NCBI GenBank assembly: GCA_001781275.1
Contig: MFLH01000032.1
Location: 5,119-11,589 of the forward strand
DNA from: Candidatus Kaiserbacteria bacterium RIFCSPHIGHO2_02_FULL_54_11b
Lineage (GTDB): Bacteria; Patescibacteriota; Minisyncoccia; Phycocordibacterales; UBA2100
Reading direction: 5' to 3'
Length of the DNA: 6,471 nt
Numbering within the stretch: the stretch's first letter is position 1; each line of letters starts with the position of its first letter. Positions 1 to 4,439 of this stretch are shown here, in pieces. Below the pieces are notes generated by a model, which was given only the letters and a program-made list of their open reading frames with translations, was not told the DNA's origin and did not search any database. The position numbers were made by a program, and so were the translations under genes.

Positions 1-486
1 GCGCCCACCGATCCTTTCCCGCGGCTCACACTCGAATTCACGCCGGAAGAAAAGATGGTCTATCTTTCCAAAATACTTACACAAGCGACAGACCCGAATG
101 CGCTCGCACAATTTCTCGTCGCGAATTTTCGCACCACCTTTACCGCAGCGGCAACGCGCGGAGCTGCAGTGCCGCCGCTCATAAGCGGATTTCTCGCACC
201 TGCGGCAAGCACGACGCCCGCTAACGCGACGAGCACGGTGCTTGTCCTCGCACGTAATCTTTACTTCGGCAAGACGGGCGAAGATGTACGGGCGCTTCAG
301 AAATTTTTGAATGCACACGGTTTTATCGTTGCAACGACGGGAAGTGGTTCACTTGGCAGGGAAACGACGTACTTTGGTCCAGCGACACGTTCTGCGGTAA
401 TCAAATATCAGGCGGCACATGGTGTCCCCACAACCGGCTACGTGGGCATCCTGACGCGCGCATCCTTAGCACTTGTGCGCGCGTGA
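1..486 (+). CDS. Peptidoglycan-binding domain protein, 3' part (5' end outside window)
   Basis: The reading frame is open from base 1, so the ATG at 55 is internal and 161 residues of a longer protein are visible. Roughly residues 86-158 form a PG_binding_1-like domain: LYFGKTGEDVRALQKFL, then a YFGPATRSAVIKYQ block and GYVGILTRASL. This is the usual pattern of short helices around a conserved FG(P)xT core, known to bind cell-wall peptidoglycan. Before it lies a linker rich in Ala, Thr and Pro (about residues 50-80). Before that is a helical stretch containing TPEEKMVYLSKIL and ALAQFLVANF. Proteins ending in this repeat are abundant in Parcubacteria, usually secreted or surface-attached; the signal peptide would lie upstream of the window. 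The substrate and any catalytic domain cannot be seen. The domain call is firm; the role of the whole protein is unknown. Confidence 0.8.
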   Translation, partial: APTDPFPRLTLEFTPEEKMVYLSKILTQATDPNALAQFLVANFRTTFTAAATRGAAVPPLISGFLAPAASTTPANATSTVLVLARNLYFGKTGEDVRALQKFLNAHGFIVATTGSGSLGRETTYFGPATRSAVIKYQAAHGVPTTGYVGILTRASLALVRA

Positions 487-499
487 CGACCTTGCCCCG

Positions 500-508
500 T
501 GGTAGAAT
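500..508 (+). promoter_or_regulatory. Extended -10 promoter for the micro-ORF/mscL/ABC-F operon
   Basis: TGG-TAGAAT matches the extended -10 consensus TGn-TATAAT with one mismatch in the hexamer. It lies in the gap after the peptidoglycan-binding gene. No good -35 is found at 16-18 bp, as expected for extended -10 promoters. Transcription would start near 515, about 23 bases before the micro-ORF. Confidence 0.55.
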
Positions 509-537
509 GTGCTCGTTATCCATTAATCGATACCAAT

Positions 538-600
538 ATGGGAAAAGGAAATAATTCGCGACGCAAGGAAGCGAAAAAGCCAAAGAAGGCCAAGAAGTAA
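538..600 (+). CDS. 20-residue lysine-rich micro-protein
   Basis: This ORF runs from ATG to TAA over 21 codons and encodes MGKGNNSRRKEAKKPKKAKK. Eleven of the 20 residues are Lys or Arg (nine Lys, two Arg), so it is extremely basic and would bind nucleic acid or ribosomes if made. It begins about 30 bases after an extended -10 promoter and ends 14 bases before mscL, so it would lead that operon. I see no Shine-Dalgarno in front of it. I have an impression, not checked, that similar short MGKGNNS-type proteins occur in other bacteria; the opening also faintly recalls the small ribosomal protein Thx (MGKGD), but the rest does not fit. It could instead be a leader peptide or chance. The evidence is position plus composition only. 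Confidence 0.5.
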   Translation: MGKGNNSRRKEAKKPKKAKK

Positions 601-614
601 AGCAGAGAGTTCCT

Positions 615-1016
615 ATGCTAAAAGAATTCAAGCAATTCTTGCTTCGCGGCAACGTCGTCGACCTCGCGGTCGGTGTCGTCATCGGCGCAGCCTTTGGTTC
701 CATCGTCAACGCGCTCGTCTTCGACATCGTGACGCCGCTTGTCTCGGGGGTCGCGCGAGTGCCGGACCTCGGCGGGCTTATGTATACGGTCAACGGAAGC
801 GAGATCAAGTACGGACATTTCCTCAACACCATTATCTCGTTCCTCATCATTGCCACAGCCATCTTCTTTTTTGTGGTGAAGCCGATGAACCTCCTTGTCG
901 AACGCGCGCGCAAAGATCCGCCGTCGGATCCGACGACCAAAAAGTGCTCCGAATGCCTCTGCGAGATTCCCGCCGCCGCCAAACGATGTTCGCATTGCAC
1001 GCAGCCTGTGGTATAA
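615..1016 (+). CDS. mscL: Large-conductance mechanosensitive channel MscL with C-terminal zinc ribbon
   Basis: The protein has 133 residues, normal length for MscL, a homopentameric inner-membrane channel that opens under membrane tension and releases solutes during hypo-osmotic shock. The N-terminal amphipathic helix and TM1 are typical: MLKEFKQFLLRGNVVDLAVG followed by the Gly/Ala-rich VVIGAAFGSIVNAL pore-lining stretch (to about residue 45). A short periplasmic loop contains YTVNGSEIKYG (about 57-67). TM2 is about residues 68-90 (FLNTIISFLIIATAIFFFVV) and is followed by the KPMNLL motif. The tail (111-128) has two CxxC pairs, C111/C114 and C125/C128, a zinc-ribbon-like knuckle in place of the usual helical bundle; this tail is known in a subset of MscL proteins. 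The start has a weak GAGAG Shine-Dalgarno at 605-609. The gene lies 14 bases after the micro-ORF and 12 before the ABC-F gene. Confidence 0.95.
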   Translation: MLKEFKQFLLRGNVVDLAVGVVIGAAFGSIVNALVFDIVTPLVSGVARVPDLGGLMYTVNGSEIKYGHFLNTIISFLIIATAIFFFVVKPMNLLVERARKDPPSDPTTKKCSECLCEIPAAAKRCSHCTQPVV

Positions 1017-1028
1017 GGGGCTCTACGA

Positions 1029-2486
1029 ATGGCTGAAGATACGATAGTCAGGTTCGAAGACGTCTCATTTGAGCACGGTCCCCGCAAGTCCATCCTCGAT
1101 GAGGTTTCTTTTCCCATACGACGCCAAGCCAAGATGACCCTGATGGGCCAAAACGGGGCTGGTAAAAGCACGATATTCGGATTGATTATGGGCGCAATCA
1201 AGCCCGAGCATGGCGAGATACATATCGAAAAAGGCCTCTCCATTGCGCTCTCGCGGCAAGTCATCCCGCAGGCGGAGCTTACACTCACGGTGCGCGAATT
1301 CTTCCAAAAAGTATTCCCAAAGAAGGTCTATGACATCGATCCGCGTATCGACGATGTGCTCGAAGTGGTGAATCTCAAAGGACATCAGAAGGTTCACGAC
1401 AGAGTAGTGAAATCATTTTCCGGCGGCCAGCAGGCGCGGCTTCTGCTCGCCTCGGCCCTCATCCAGAAGCCCGATCTGCTCCTCCTCGACGAGCCGACCA
1501 ATAATTTGGACAAAGAGGGGATTGCGCACCTCACGAAATTCCTCGTCGAATACGAAAAGACCGTCATCGTCATTTCGCACGATGCAGATTTCCTCAACGC
1601 GTTTACGGCTGGCGTCTTGTACCTCGATGTGCATACGCGCAAGGTGGAGCAGTACGTGGGCAACTATACCGACGTCGTTGCGCAGATCAGCTTGCGTGTG
1701 GAGAAAGAGGCGATGAAGAATGCACAGATGCAGAAGATCGTCATCGCCAAAAAAGAGAAGGCCAACTTCTTCGCGATGAAAGGTGGACAGTTGCGCGCAG
1801 TCGCCAAGCGCATGCGCGAGGCCGCGGCCGAAGCCGAAGAGGCCAAGGTGGAAGTGCGTCGCGAGGACAAGACCATCAAAGCTTTTCACATCCCCTGCCC
1901 GCCCAATCTCTCGGGCGAGCTCTTGCACATCACCTCATTCAAGACGATAAAGAATTACAAACCGGTCATCAAGAAAAAGACGCTATCGCTGCGCAAAAAT
2001 CAGCACCTGCTTCTGAAAGGCCCGAATGGCATCGGCAAATCCACGCTCCTCGAATCGCTTGCAAACGGCACCGCCGAAGGAGCCACCATCACCAAAGGCG
2101 TAAAGGTGGGCTACTACCGGCAGGATTTTTCAAACCTCGACTTCAGTTCGACGGTATACGAAGAATTGGCGGGGGTGATGGATAAAGAGATAGAAGAAGA
2201 GATGCGACGTGTCGCAGCAGGGTTTCTCATCACGGGAGACTTGATACAGACCAAAATCGGGCATCTCTCGGAAGGGCAAAAGGGGCTTGTCGCTTTTGCT
2301 CGCCTCGTTCTTATGAAGCCGGGGCTCCTTATCCTCGACGAGCCGACCAACCACATCAACTTTCGCCACCTGCCTGTGATAGCCAAAGCGCTCGATGAAT
2401 ACGACGGCGCGATGATCCTCGTCTCCCACGTCCCCGAATTTGTGGCAAAAATCAGGATTGACGACACGCTCGACCTCGAAAAATAA
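1029..2486 (+). CDS. ABC-F family ATPase (ribosome-associated type)
   Basis: The protein has 485 residues, two ATP-binding cassettes and no membrane segments, the ABC-F pattern; known members act on the ribosome in translation control or antibiotic protection. NBD1 has Walker A GQNGAGKS (40-47), signature FSGGQ (130-134), Walker B LLLLDEP (150-156) and switch SH (183-184). The inter-domain linker is about 212-285, with a charged Ala/Glu/Lys-rich helix. NBD2 has Walker A GPNGIGKS (331-338), signature LSEGQ (413-417), Walker B LLILDEP (433-439) and switch SH (466-467). Length is at the short end of the family (commonly 520-650). A clean Shine-Dalgarno (AAGGGG, 1015-1020) overlaps the mscL stop and sits 8 bases before ATG. 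I cannot assign it to EttA, Uup or a resistance subgroup. Its C-terminus FVAKIRIDDTLDLEK is repeated, diverged, near base 2966 (separate entry). Confidence 0.92.
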   Translation: MAEDTIVRFEDVSFEHGPRKSILDEVSFPIRRQAKMTLMGQNGAGKSTIFGLIMGAIKPEHGEIHIEKGLSIALSRQVIPQAELTLTVREFFQKVFPKKVYDIDPRIDDVLEVVNLKGHQKVHDRVVKSFSGGQQARLLLASALIQKPDLLLLDEPTNNLDKEGIAHLTKFLVEYEKTVIVISHDADFLNAFTAGVLYLDVHTRKVEQYVGNYTDVVAQISLRVEKEAMKNAQMQKIVIAKKEKANFFAMKGGQLRAVAKRMREAAAEAEEAKVEVRREDKTIKAFHIPCPPNLSGELLHITSFKTIKNYKPVIKKKTLSLRKNQHLLLKGPNGIGKSTLLESLANGTAEGATITKGVKVGYYRQDFSNLDFSSTVYEELAGVMDKEIEEEMRRVAAGFLITGDLIQTKIGHLSEGQKGLVAFARLVLMKPGLLILDEPTNHINFRHLPVIAKALDEYDGAMILVSHVPEFVAKIRIDDTLDLEK

Positions 2487-2514
2487 GTACGGTTCCAAAA
2501 TCTGGAAATGGAAC

Positions 2515-2565
2515 ACCCGATGGAGCATCGAGCGTCCACCGGGTCTATATAGAGCTTTTTATTTT
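2515..2565 (+). terminator. Possible terminator after the ABC-F gene
   Basis: ACCCG (2515-2519) pairs with CGGGT (2540-2544), and GGA (2522-2524) with TCC (2535-2537), leaving a 2x2 internal loop. A T-rich run, CTTTTTATTTT, follows only at 2555-2565, about 10 bases after the stem, with the palindrome TCTATATAGA (2544-2553) between. The imperfect stem and the spacing make this a modest candidate. Confidence 0.3.
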
Positions 2566-2873
2566 CGTGGCCTGCGCACAAGCGCAAGCTTGCGATCCTC
2601 GCGCGTCGTCGTATTCGCCCAATTCATCCCGCTGTCGTTGATCCGGCTGAGTGCAAAATCAGAACGGGATTTTCTCAGTGCAGTGTTTATCCTGTCCTGG
2701 CCCATTGAATACACGTCCTTTTCACAGAACAGGTCTCCGGCGCGTTGAGGCGCGTTACCCACTTTACGGAGGGTCTGCAACGTTTGCACACGTCCGACAC
2801 TCTGGAAAGTTTTAACAAGACCATCCCACTCCGCTTCCGTCAGCGTTGCGGGAGGTTCGTGATACTGAGGCAT
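2559..2873 (-). CDS. Hypothetical protein, 104 residues
   Basis: I do not recognise this protein. The minus-strand frame is open from about 2921, but the ATG at 2873 is preferred because GGGAGGG lies 4 bases before it on the minus strand (plus-strand bases 2878-2884), close to an ideal Shine-Dalgarno. The product begins MPQYHEPPATLTEAEWDGLV and looks like real coding sequence: it has a mixed composition, a predicted helical N-terminal half, one Cys (C50) and a basic C-terminus. There is no signal peptide, membrane segment or known catalytic motif. A helix-rich middle (about 18-72) could be a small DNA- or protein-binding fold, which is a guess. The gene converges on the ABC-F gene and sits between that gene's 3' end and a diverged copy of the same 3' end, so it may have arrived with an insertion. 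The plus frames over this span are less protein-like. Confidence 0.5.
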   Translation of the reverse strand: MPQYHEPPATLTEAEWDGLVKTFQSVGRVQTLQTLRKVGNAPQRAGDLFCEKDVYSMGQDRINTALRKSRSDFALSRINDSGMNWANTTTREDRKLALVRRPRK

Positions 2874-2923
2874 TTCACCCTCCCTTTTGCTGACCGGTCT
2901 GCCCGGCGGGTGGTTCCGCACCG

Positions 2924-2951
2924 TTTATATCAAATATGACAAAAGTTGCCA
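2924..2951 (-). promoter_or_regulatory. Possible promoter for the minus-strand hypothetical gene
   Basis: On the minus strand, TATAAA (plus 2924-2929) lies 16 bases after TGGCAA (plus 2946-2951), a weak -35 with three of six matches. Transcription would start near 2917, giving a leader of about 45 bases that contains the strong Shine-Dalgarno. The -35 part overlaps the start of the ABC-F tail copy. Confidence 0.3.
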
Positions 2952-3013
2952 GCTTCCATCCGGGATTCGTCGCCAAAATCCGCATCGACGACGTGCTCGA
3001 CCTGGAGAAGTAA
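2936..3013 (+). pseudogene. Remnant: diverged second copy of the ABC-F C-terminal end
   Basis: This 26-codon stretch, from an ATG at 2936 to TAA at 3011-3013, ends in FVAKIRIDDVLDLEK. The ABC-F gene 525 bases upstream ends in FVAKIRIDDTLDLEK, also followed at once by TAA. Fourteen of 15 residues match, but many codons differ at the third position (ttt/ttc, gtg/gtc, gca/gcc, att/atc, gaa/gag, aaa/aag). This is therefore an old or separately acquired homologue, not a recent duplication. The residues before the match (SFHPGF) still resemble the SHVPEF switch region of the intact gene but look degraded. Everything upstream (Walker and signature motifs) is absent. It is most simply the last fragment of a second ABC-F gene, or of the original 3' end displaced by an insertion. 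The ATG has no Shine-Dalgarno, so translation is doubtful. Confidence 0.75.
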
Positions 3014-3232
3014 CAGATAAAGAAAAACCCCGCCCTCCCCCTTTCCGTCGGGGGAGGAGCGGGGCCAGATGCCGGGGCGGATTGGATACCACCTTGGTGA
3101 TTGCCTATGCGTCGTAGCGCGCTTGACGCTCGAAGGCGCACACCCGTCACAGCATCTACAGGCTTTTTGTACCTAAAACGCTCCCGAGTCAAGCGAGTTC
3201 TCAAACCCACCGATTTGTGGGAATATTTTAGT
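3014..3232. other. Intergenic region before the DUF1905 gene
   Basis: These 219 bases hold the terminator described separately and then no convincing gene. An upstream in-frame ATG at 3101 would extend the DUF1905 protein by 44 residues rich in Arg, Ser and Thr that do not resemble the family. A small hairpin CCCAC/GTGGG (3206-3210 and 3217-3221) followed by AATATTTT lies just before the ATG at 3233. The sequence TGG-GAATAT (3218-3226) could be a poor extended -10 placed 12 bases before that ATG. Confidence 0.4.
3018..3064 (-). terminator. Strong intrinsic terminator, T-tract on the minus strand
   Basis: CCCCGC (3028-3033) pairs with GCGGGG (3059-3064) and CCTCCCCC (3034-3041) with GGGGGAGG (3050-3057). 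This gives a 14-bp GC stem with one bulged A (3058) and an 8-base loop. On the minus strand it is followed by TTTTTCTTT (plus 3019-3027), the classic layout. On the plus strand there is an A-tract before the stem but no T-tract after it, so termination of plus transcripts from the ABC-F remnant would be weaker. No convincing minus-strand gene lies upstream of it now. Confidence 0.75.
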
Positions 3233-3532
3233 ATGACCAAGCGATACAAAGTGCGGTCGAAAGTAGTGCTGTGGCCGGGGGAGCAGGGCGCGTGGCATTT
3301 TGCGTACGTCGATAAGAAACAGTCGGCGCTCATCAGAGAGCGCTACAAGGGGCCGCGCAGGGGATTTGGCGGGATACGGGTCGCGGTGACGCTGGGGAAA
3401 ACAAAATGGGAAACCTCAATCTTCCCCCACAAACTCTCCGGCACTTACCTCCTACCTCTCAAAGCCTCCATCCGCCGCGCCGAAGGCATCGGGGCCGACG
3501 ACACCATCACCTTCACCCTCGACATCAGTTGA
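3233..3532 (+). CDS. DUF1905 domain protein
   Basis: The 99-residue product matches the DUF1905 pattern over its full length. It has an N-terminal strand YKVRSKVVLWPG, then GAWHFAYVDKKQSALIR, the RGFGGIRVAVTLG block, and TSIFPHKLSGTYLLPLKASI followed by RRAEGIGADDTITFTL. Members are small, probably all-beta proteins without a known biochemical function; many occur as single-domain proteins, as here. The ATG at 3233 (MTKRYKV) is chosen over the in-frame ATG at 3101 because the domain begins immediately after it and the extra residues are low in quality. There is no clear Shine-Dalgarno: GTGGG lies 11 bases upstream. GC content resembles the left-hand part of the window, so this gene marks the right edge of the GC-rich segment. 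Nothing nearby indicates a pathway. Confidence 0.85.
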   Translation: MTKRYKVRSKVVLWPGEQGAWHFAYVDKKQSALIRERYKGPRRGFGGIRVAVTLGKTKWETSIFPHKLSGTYLLPLKASIRRAEGIGADDTITFTLDIS

Positions 3533-3581
3533 CAGCGAGCGCTCCGTAACGTACATGGGGATAACGAATATGAGACTTTTA

Positions 3582-3632
3582 GCCTTATAAATAGGGCCGA
3601 TAAGGCAATTTAGAGTAGGGGCAGATCCTTAT
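3582..3632. repeat. CCTTAT repeats upstream of the DUF5678 gene
   Basis: GCCTTAT (3582-3588) and ATAAGGC (3600-3606) form a 7-bp perfect inverted repeat with an 11-base spacer. A third CCTTAT in the first orientation lies at 3627-3632. They sit 42-92 bases before the ATG at 3674, just upstream of the predicted -35, a usual place for a regulator binding site. No regulator is identified. Confidence 0.4.
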
Positions 3633-3637
3633 CAATG

Positions 3638-3667
3638 TTGTACGCAGCGACGAGCATACGTCATAAT
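3638..3667 (+). promoter_or_regulatory. Promoter of the DUF5678 gene, probably leaderless
   Basis: CATAAT (3662-3667, five of six consensus bases) starts 12 bases before the ATG at 3674, so the predicted transcription start is at or next to the start codon. TTGTAC (3638-3643) lies 18 bases upstream as a weak -35. The longer reading frame from the ATG at 3635 would run through this promoter, which argues for the 3674 start. Confidence 0.5.
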
Positions 3668-3673
3668 TTAGGC

Positions 3674-3865
3674 ATGAGGGATAAAAACAAGGATTTTACA
3701 GACCTTTTAAAGGATGAACATTATGGAAAATGGTTGGCGGTCTCTAAAGACTACTCGAAAATACTCGGATTTTCAGAAGATCTAAAACAGCTAACTCATA
3801 AGTTCAAACAAGAAAAAGTTGTATATACAAGAGCACAAAATCCAAAAGAAAATTACGCTTTTTAA
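3674..3865 (+). CDS. DUF5678-like small protein
   Basis: The 63-residue product begins MRDKNKDFTDLLKDEHYGKW. It has the DUF5678 features as I recall them: a helix ending in a YxGKW motif (17-20), a strand (LAVSKDYSKILGFS) and a helix (DLKQLTHKFKQE). A final short strand VVYTRA and a loose tail follow. These proteins are small, probably cytosolic and of unknown function. An in-frame ATG at 3635 would add 13 residues, but 3674 is preferred because the family begins there and a -10 hexamer sits exactly 12 bases before it. The retropepsin-like gene starts 24 bases after the stop. Proteins of these two kinds are, in my recollection, often neighbours in CPR and archaeal genomes, which suggests a functional pair. 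Confidence 0.65.
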   Translation: MRDKNKDFTDLLKDEHYGKWLAVSKDYSKILGFSEDLKQLTHKFKQEKVVYTRAQNPKENYAF

Positions 3866-3874
3866 GTTTCTTGT

Positions 3875-3883
3875 TGGTAAAAT
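3875..3883 (+). promoter_or_regulatory. Extended -10 promoter of the retropepsin-like gene, probably leaderless
   Basis: TGG-TAAAAT is an extended -10 (TGn at 3875-3877, hexamer 3878-3883) lying in the 24-base gap after the DUF5678 stop. The hexamer starts 12 bases before ATG 3890, with six bases between, so the transcript should begin at or near the A of ATG. There is no Shine-Dalgarno in the gap. Confidence 0.6.
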
Positions 3884-3889
3884 ATTCAA

Positions 3890-4318
3890 ATGAAAGGGAA
3901 ATGGGTCGAATATACCTACAGATGCCGTTTCTTCGATGATATTTCTGGGTTCTTTTGTGAATTACCGAAAATTCCCATTGAGTTAAGCTTGGGTGGGAAG
4001 ATATTCCCGACAGACGGTGTGATTGACTCTGGATGTAGCAGAACCCACATTAGACGGGATATTGCAGAGTTTTTTGCTATTGATACATCAAGACTAGAAC
4101 GAGCAACGACTCACGGAATCGCTGGTTCTGAGGAGGGTTTCCTACAAAAGATTACATTGTCTGTAATAAACCACGGTAAACCCTTCGAAGTTGAAGCATT
4201 GATAGTTGGGATCCTTCCAGTGCCGGTACTTCTCGGTACTAATGATTTCTTTACTAAGTTTGATGTTCGCTTTGAGAGAAGCAAGCAGCATTTCTACGTC
4301 AAAAGAGTCCAAGAGTGA
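3890..4318 (+). CDS. Retropepsin-like aspartic protease domain protein
   Basis: The product has 142 residues. After a 38-residue N-terminal strand region (MKGKWVEYTYRCRFFDDISG and on), the motif GVIDSGCSRTHI (43-54) corresponds to the catalytic D-T/S-G loop of single-domain, retroviral-type aspartic proteases, with D46 catalytic. A glycine-rich GIAGSEEG segment (76-83) is in the place of the flap. VPVLLGTNDFFTKFDVRFE (111-129) matches the C-terminal hydrophobic-hydrophobic-Gly motif followed by the FF..F.V.F strand. Such proteins act as homodimers, each giving one Asp. There is no signal peptide or membrane segment, so it should be cytosolic. The substrate is unknown. The gene follows the DUF5678 gene closely but has its own extended -10 promoter. 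The DSG rather than DTG triad is allowed in the family. Enzymatic activity is inferred from motifs only. Confidence 0.75.
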   Translation: MKGKWVEYTYRCRFFDDISGFFCELPKIPIELSLGGKIFPTDGVIDSGCSRTHIRRDIAEFFAIDTSRLERATTHGIAGSEEGFLQKITLSVINHGKPFEVEALIVGILPVPVLLGTNDFFTKFDVRFERSKQHFYVKRVQE

Positions 4319-4333
4319 ATAGAGAACTCAGAG

Positions 4334-4358
4334 CCCCGCTGCGTCCTGTACCGCGGGG
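4334..4358 (+). terminator. Possible hairpin terminator after the retropepsin-like gene
   Basis: CCCCGC (4334-4339) pairs with GCGGGG (4353-4358) around a 13-base loop, starting 16 bases after the stop. The bases after it (AAGATTTG) are only weakly T-rich, so if this terminates transcription it does so imperfectly. It also separates the protease gene from the methyltransferase control region. Confidence 0.35.
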
Positions 4359-4387
4359 AAGATTTGTGGGATGATTTGCGGATCGCA

Positions 4388-4430
4388 CTAATCCACAGGT
4401 GGGGGGAATCCCTTGCGAATAGTGGATTAG
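4388..4430. promoter_or_regulatory. 9-bp inverted repeat, putative operator of the methyltransferase gene
   Basis: CTAATCCAC (4388-4396) and GTGGATTAG (4422-4430) are exact reverse complements separated by 25 bases. The right arm overlaps the predicted -10 (4428-4433), so a protein bound there would block RNA polymerase. A related half-site, GTGGGATGA (4366-4374), lies farther upstream, and the spacer contains the palindrome GGGAATCCC (4404-4412). If transcription starts at 4440 the repeat is outside the transcript and must act as DNA. The binding protein is unknown; self-repression by the methyltransferase or a controller protein is typical of restriction-modification systems. Confidence 0.55.
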
Positions 4431-4433
4431 AAT
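4428..4433 (+). promoter_or_regulatory. -10 box of the methyltransferase gene, probably leaderless
   Basis: TAGAAT (five of six consensus bases) starts 12 bases before the ATG at 4440, with six bases (TTGATA region) between. No good -35 is found at 16-18 bp and no Shine-Dalgarno is present before the ATG. A second in-frame-independent ATG lies at 4446 in another frame, so the 4440 start is set by the open frame and this box. Confidence 0.5.
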
Positions 4434-4439
4434 TGATAA

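Noticed and set aside
401..1288. 295-residue minus-strand frame over the mscL and ABC-F start
   Set aside because: It is antisense to mscL, which is certain, and to two other plus-strand genes; its composition (Ser/Arg/Thr/Pro-rich) resembles no family. It is a shadow frame of GC-rich coding DNA.
1413..1928. 171-residue minus-strand frame inside the ABC-F gene
   Set aside because: It is antisense to NBD1 and the linker of a clearly functional ABC-F gene and has no own ribosome site or recognisable motif.
2440..2748. 102-residue plus-strand frame overlapping the ABC-F stop
   Set aside because: It starts inside the ABC-F 3' end in another frame, is rich in Arg, Ser and aromatic residues, and opposes the better supported minus-strand gene.
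3101..3232. Upstream start for the DUF1905 gene
   Set aside because: The added 44 residues are Arg/Ser/Thr-rich and outside the domain, which begins right at the ATG at 3233.
2875..3333. 152-residue minus-strand frame across the ABC-F remnant and DUF1905 start
   Set aside because: It runs through the strong minus-strand terminator and is antisense to the DUF1905 domain; composition is poor.
3635..3673. Upstream start for the DUF5678 gene
   Set aside because: The added codons run through the predicted -10 box, and the family's start fits ATG 3674 better.
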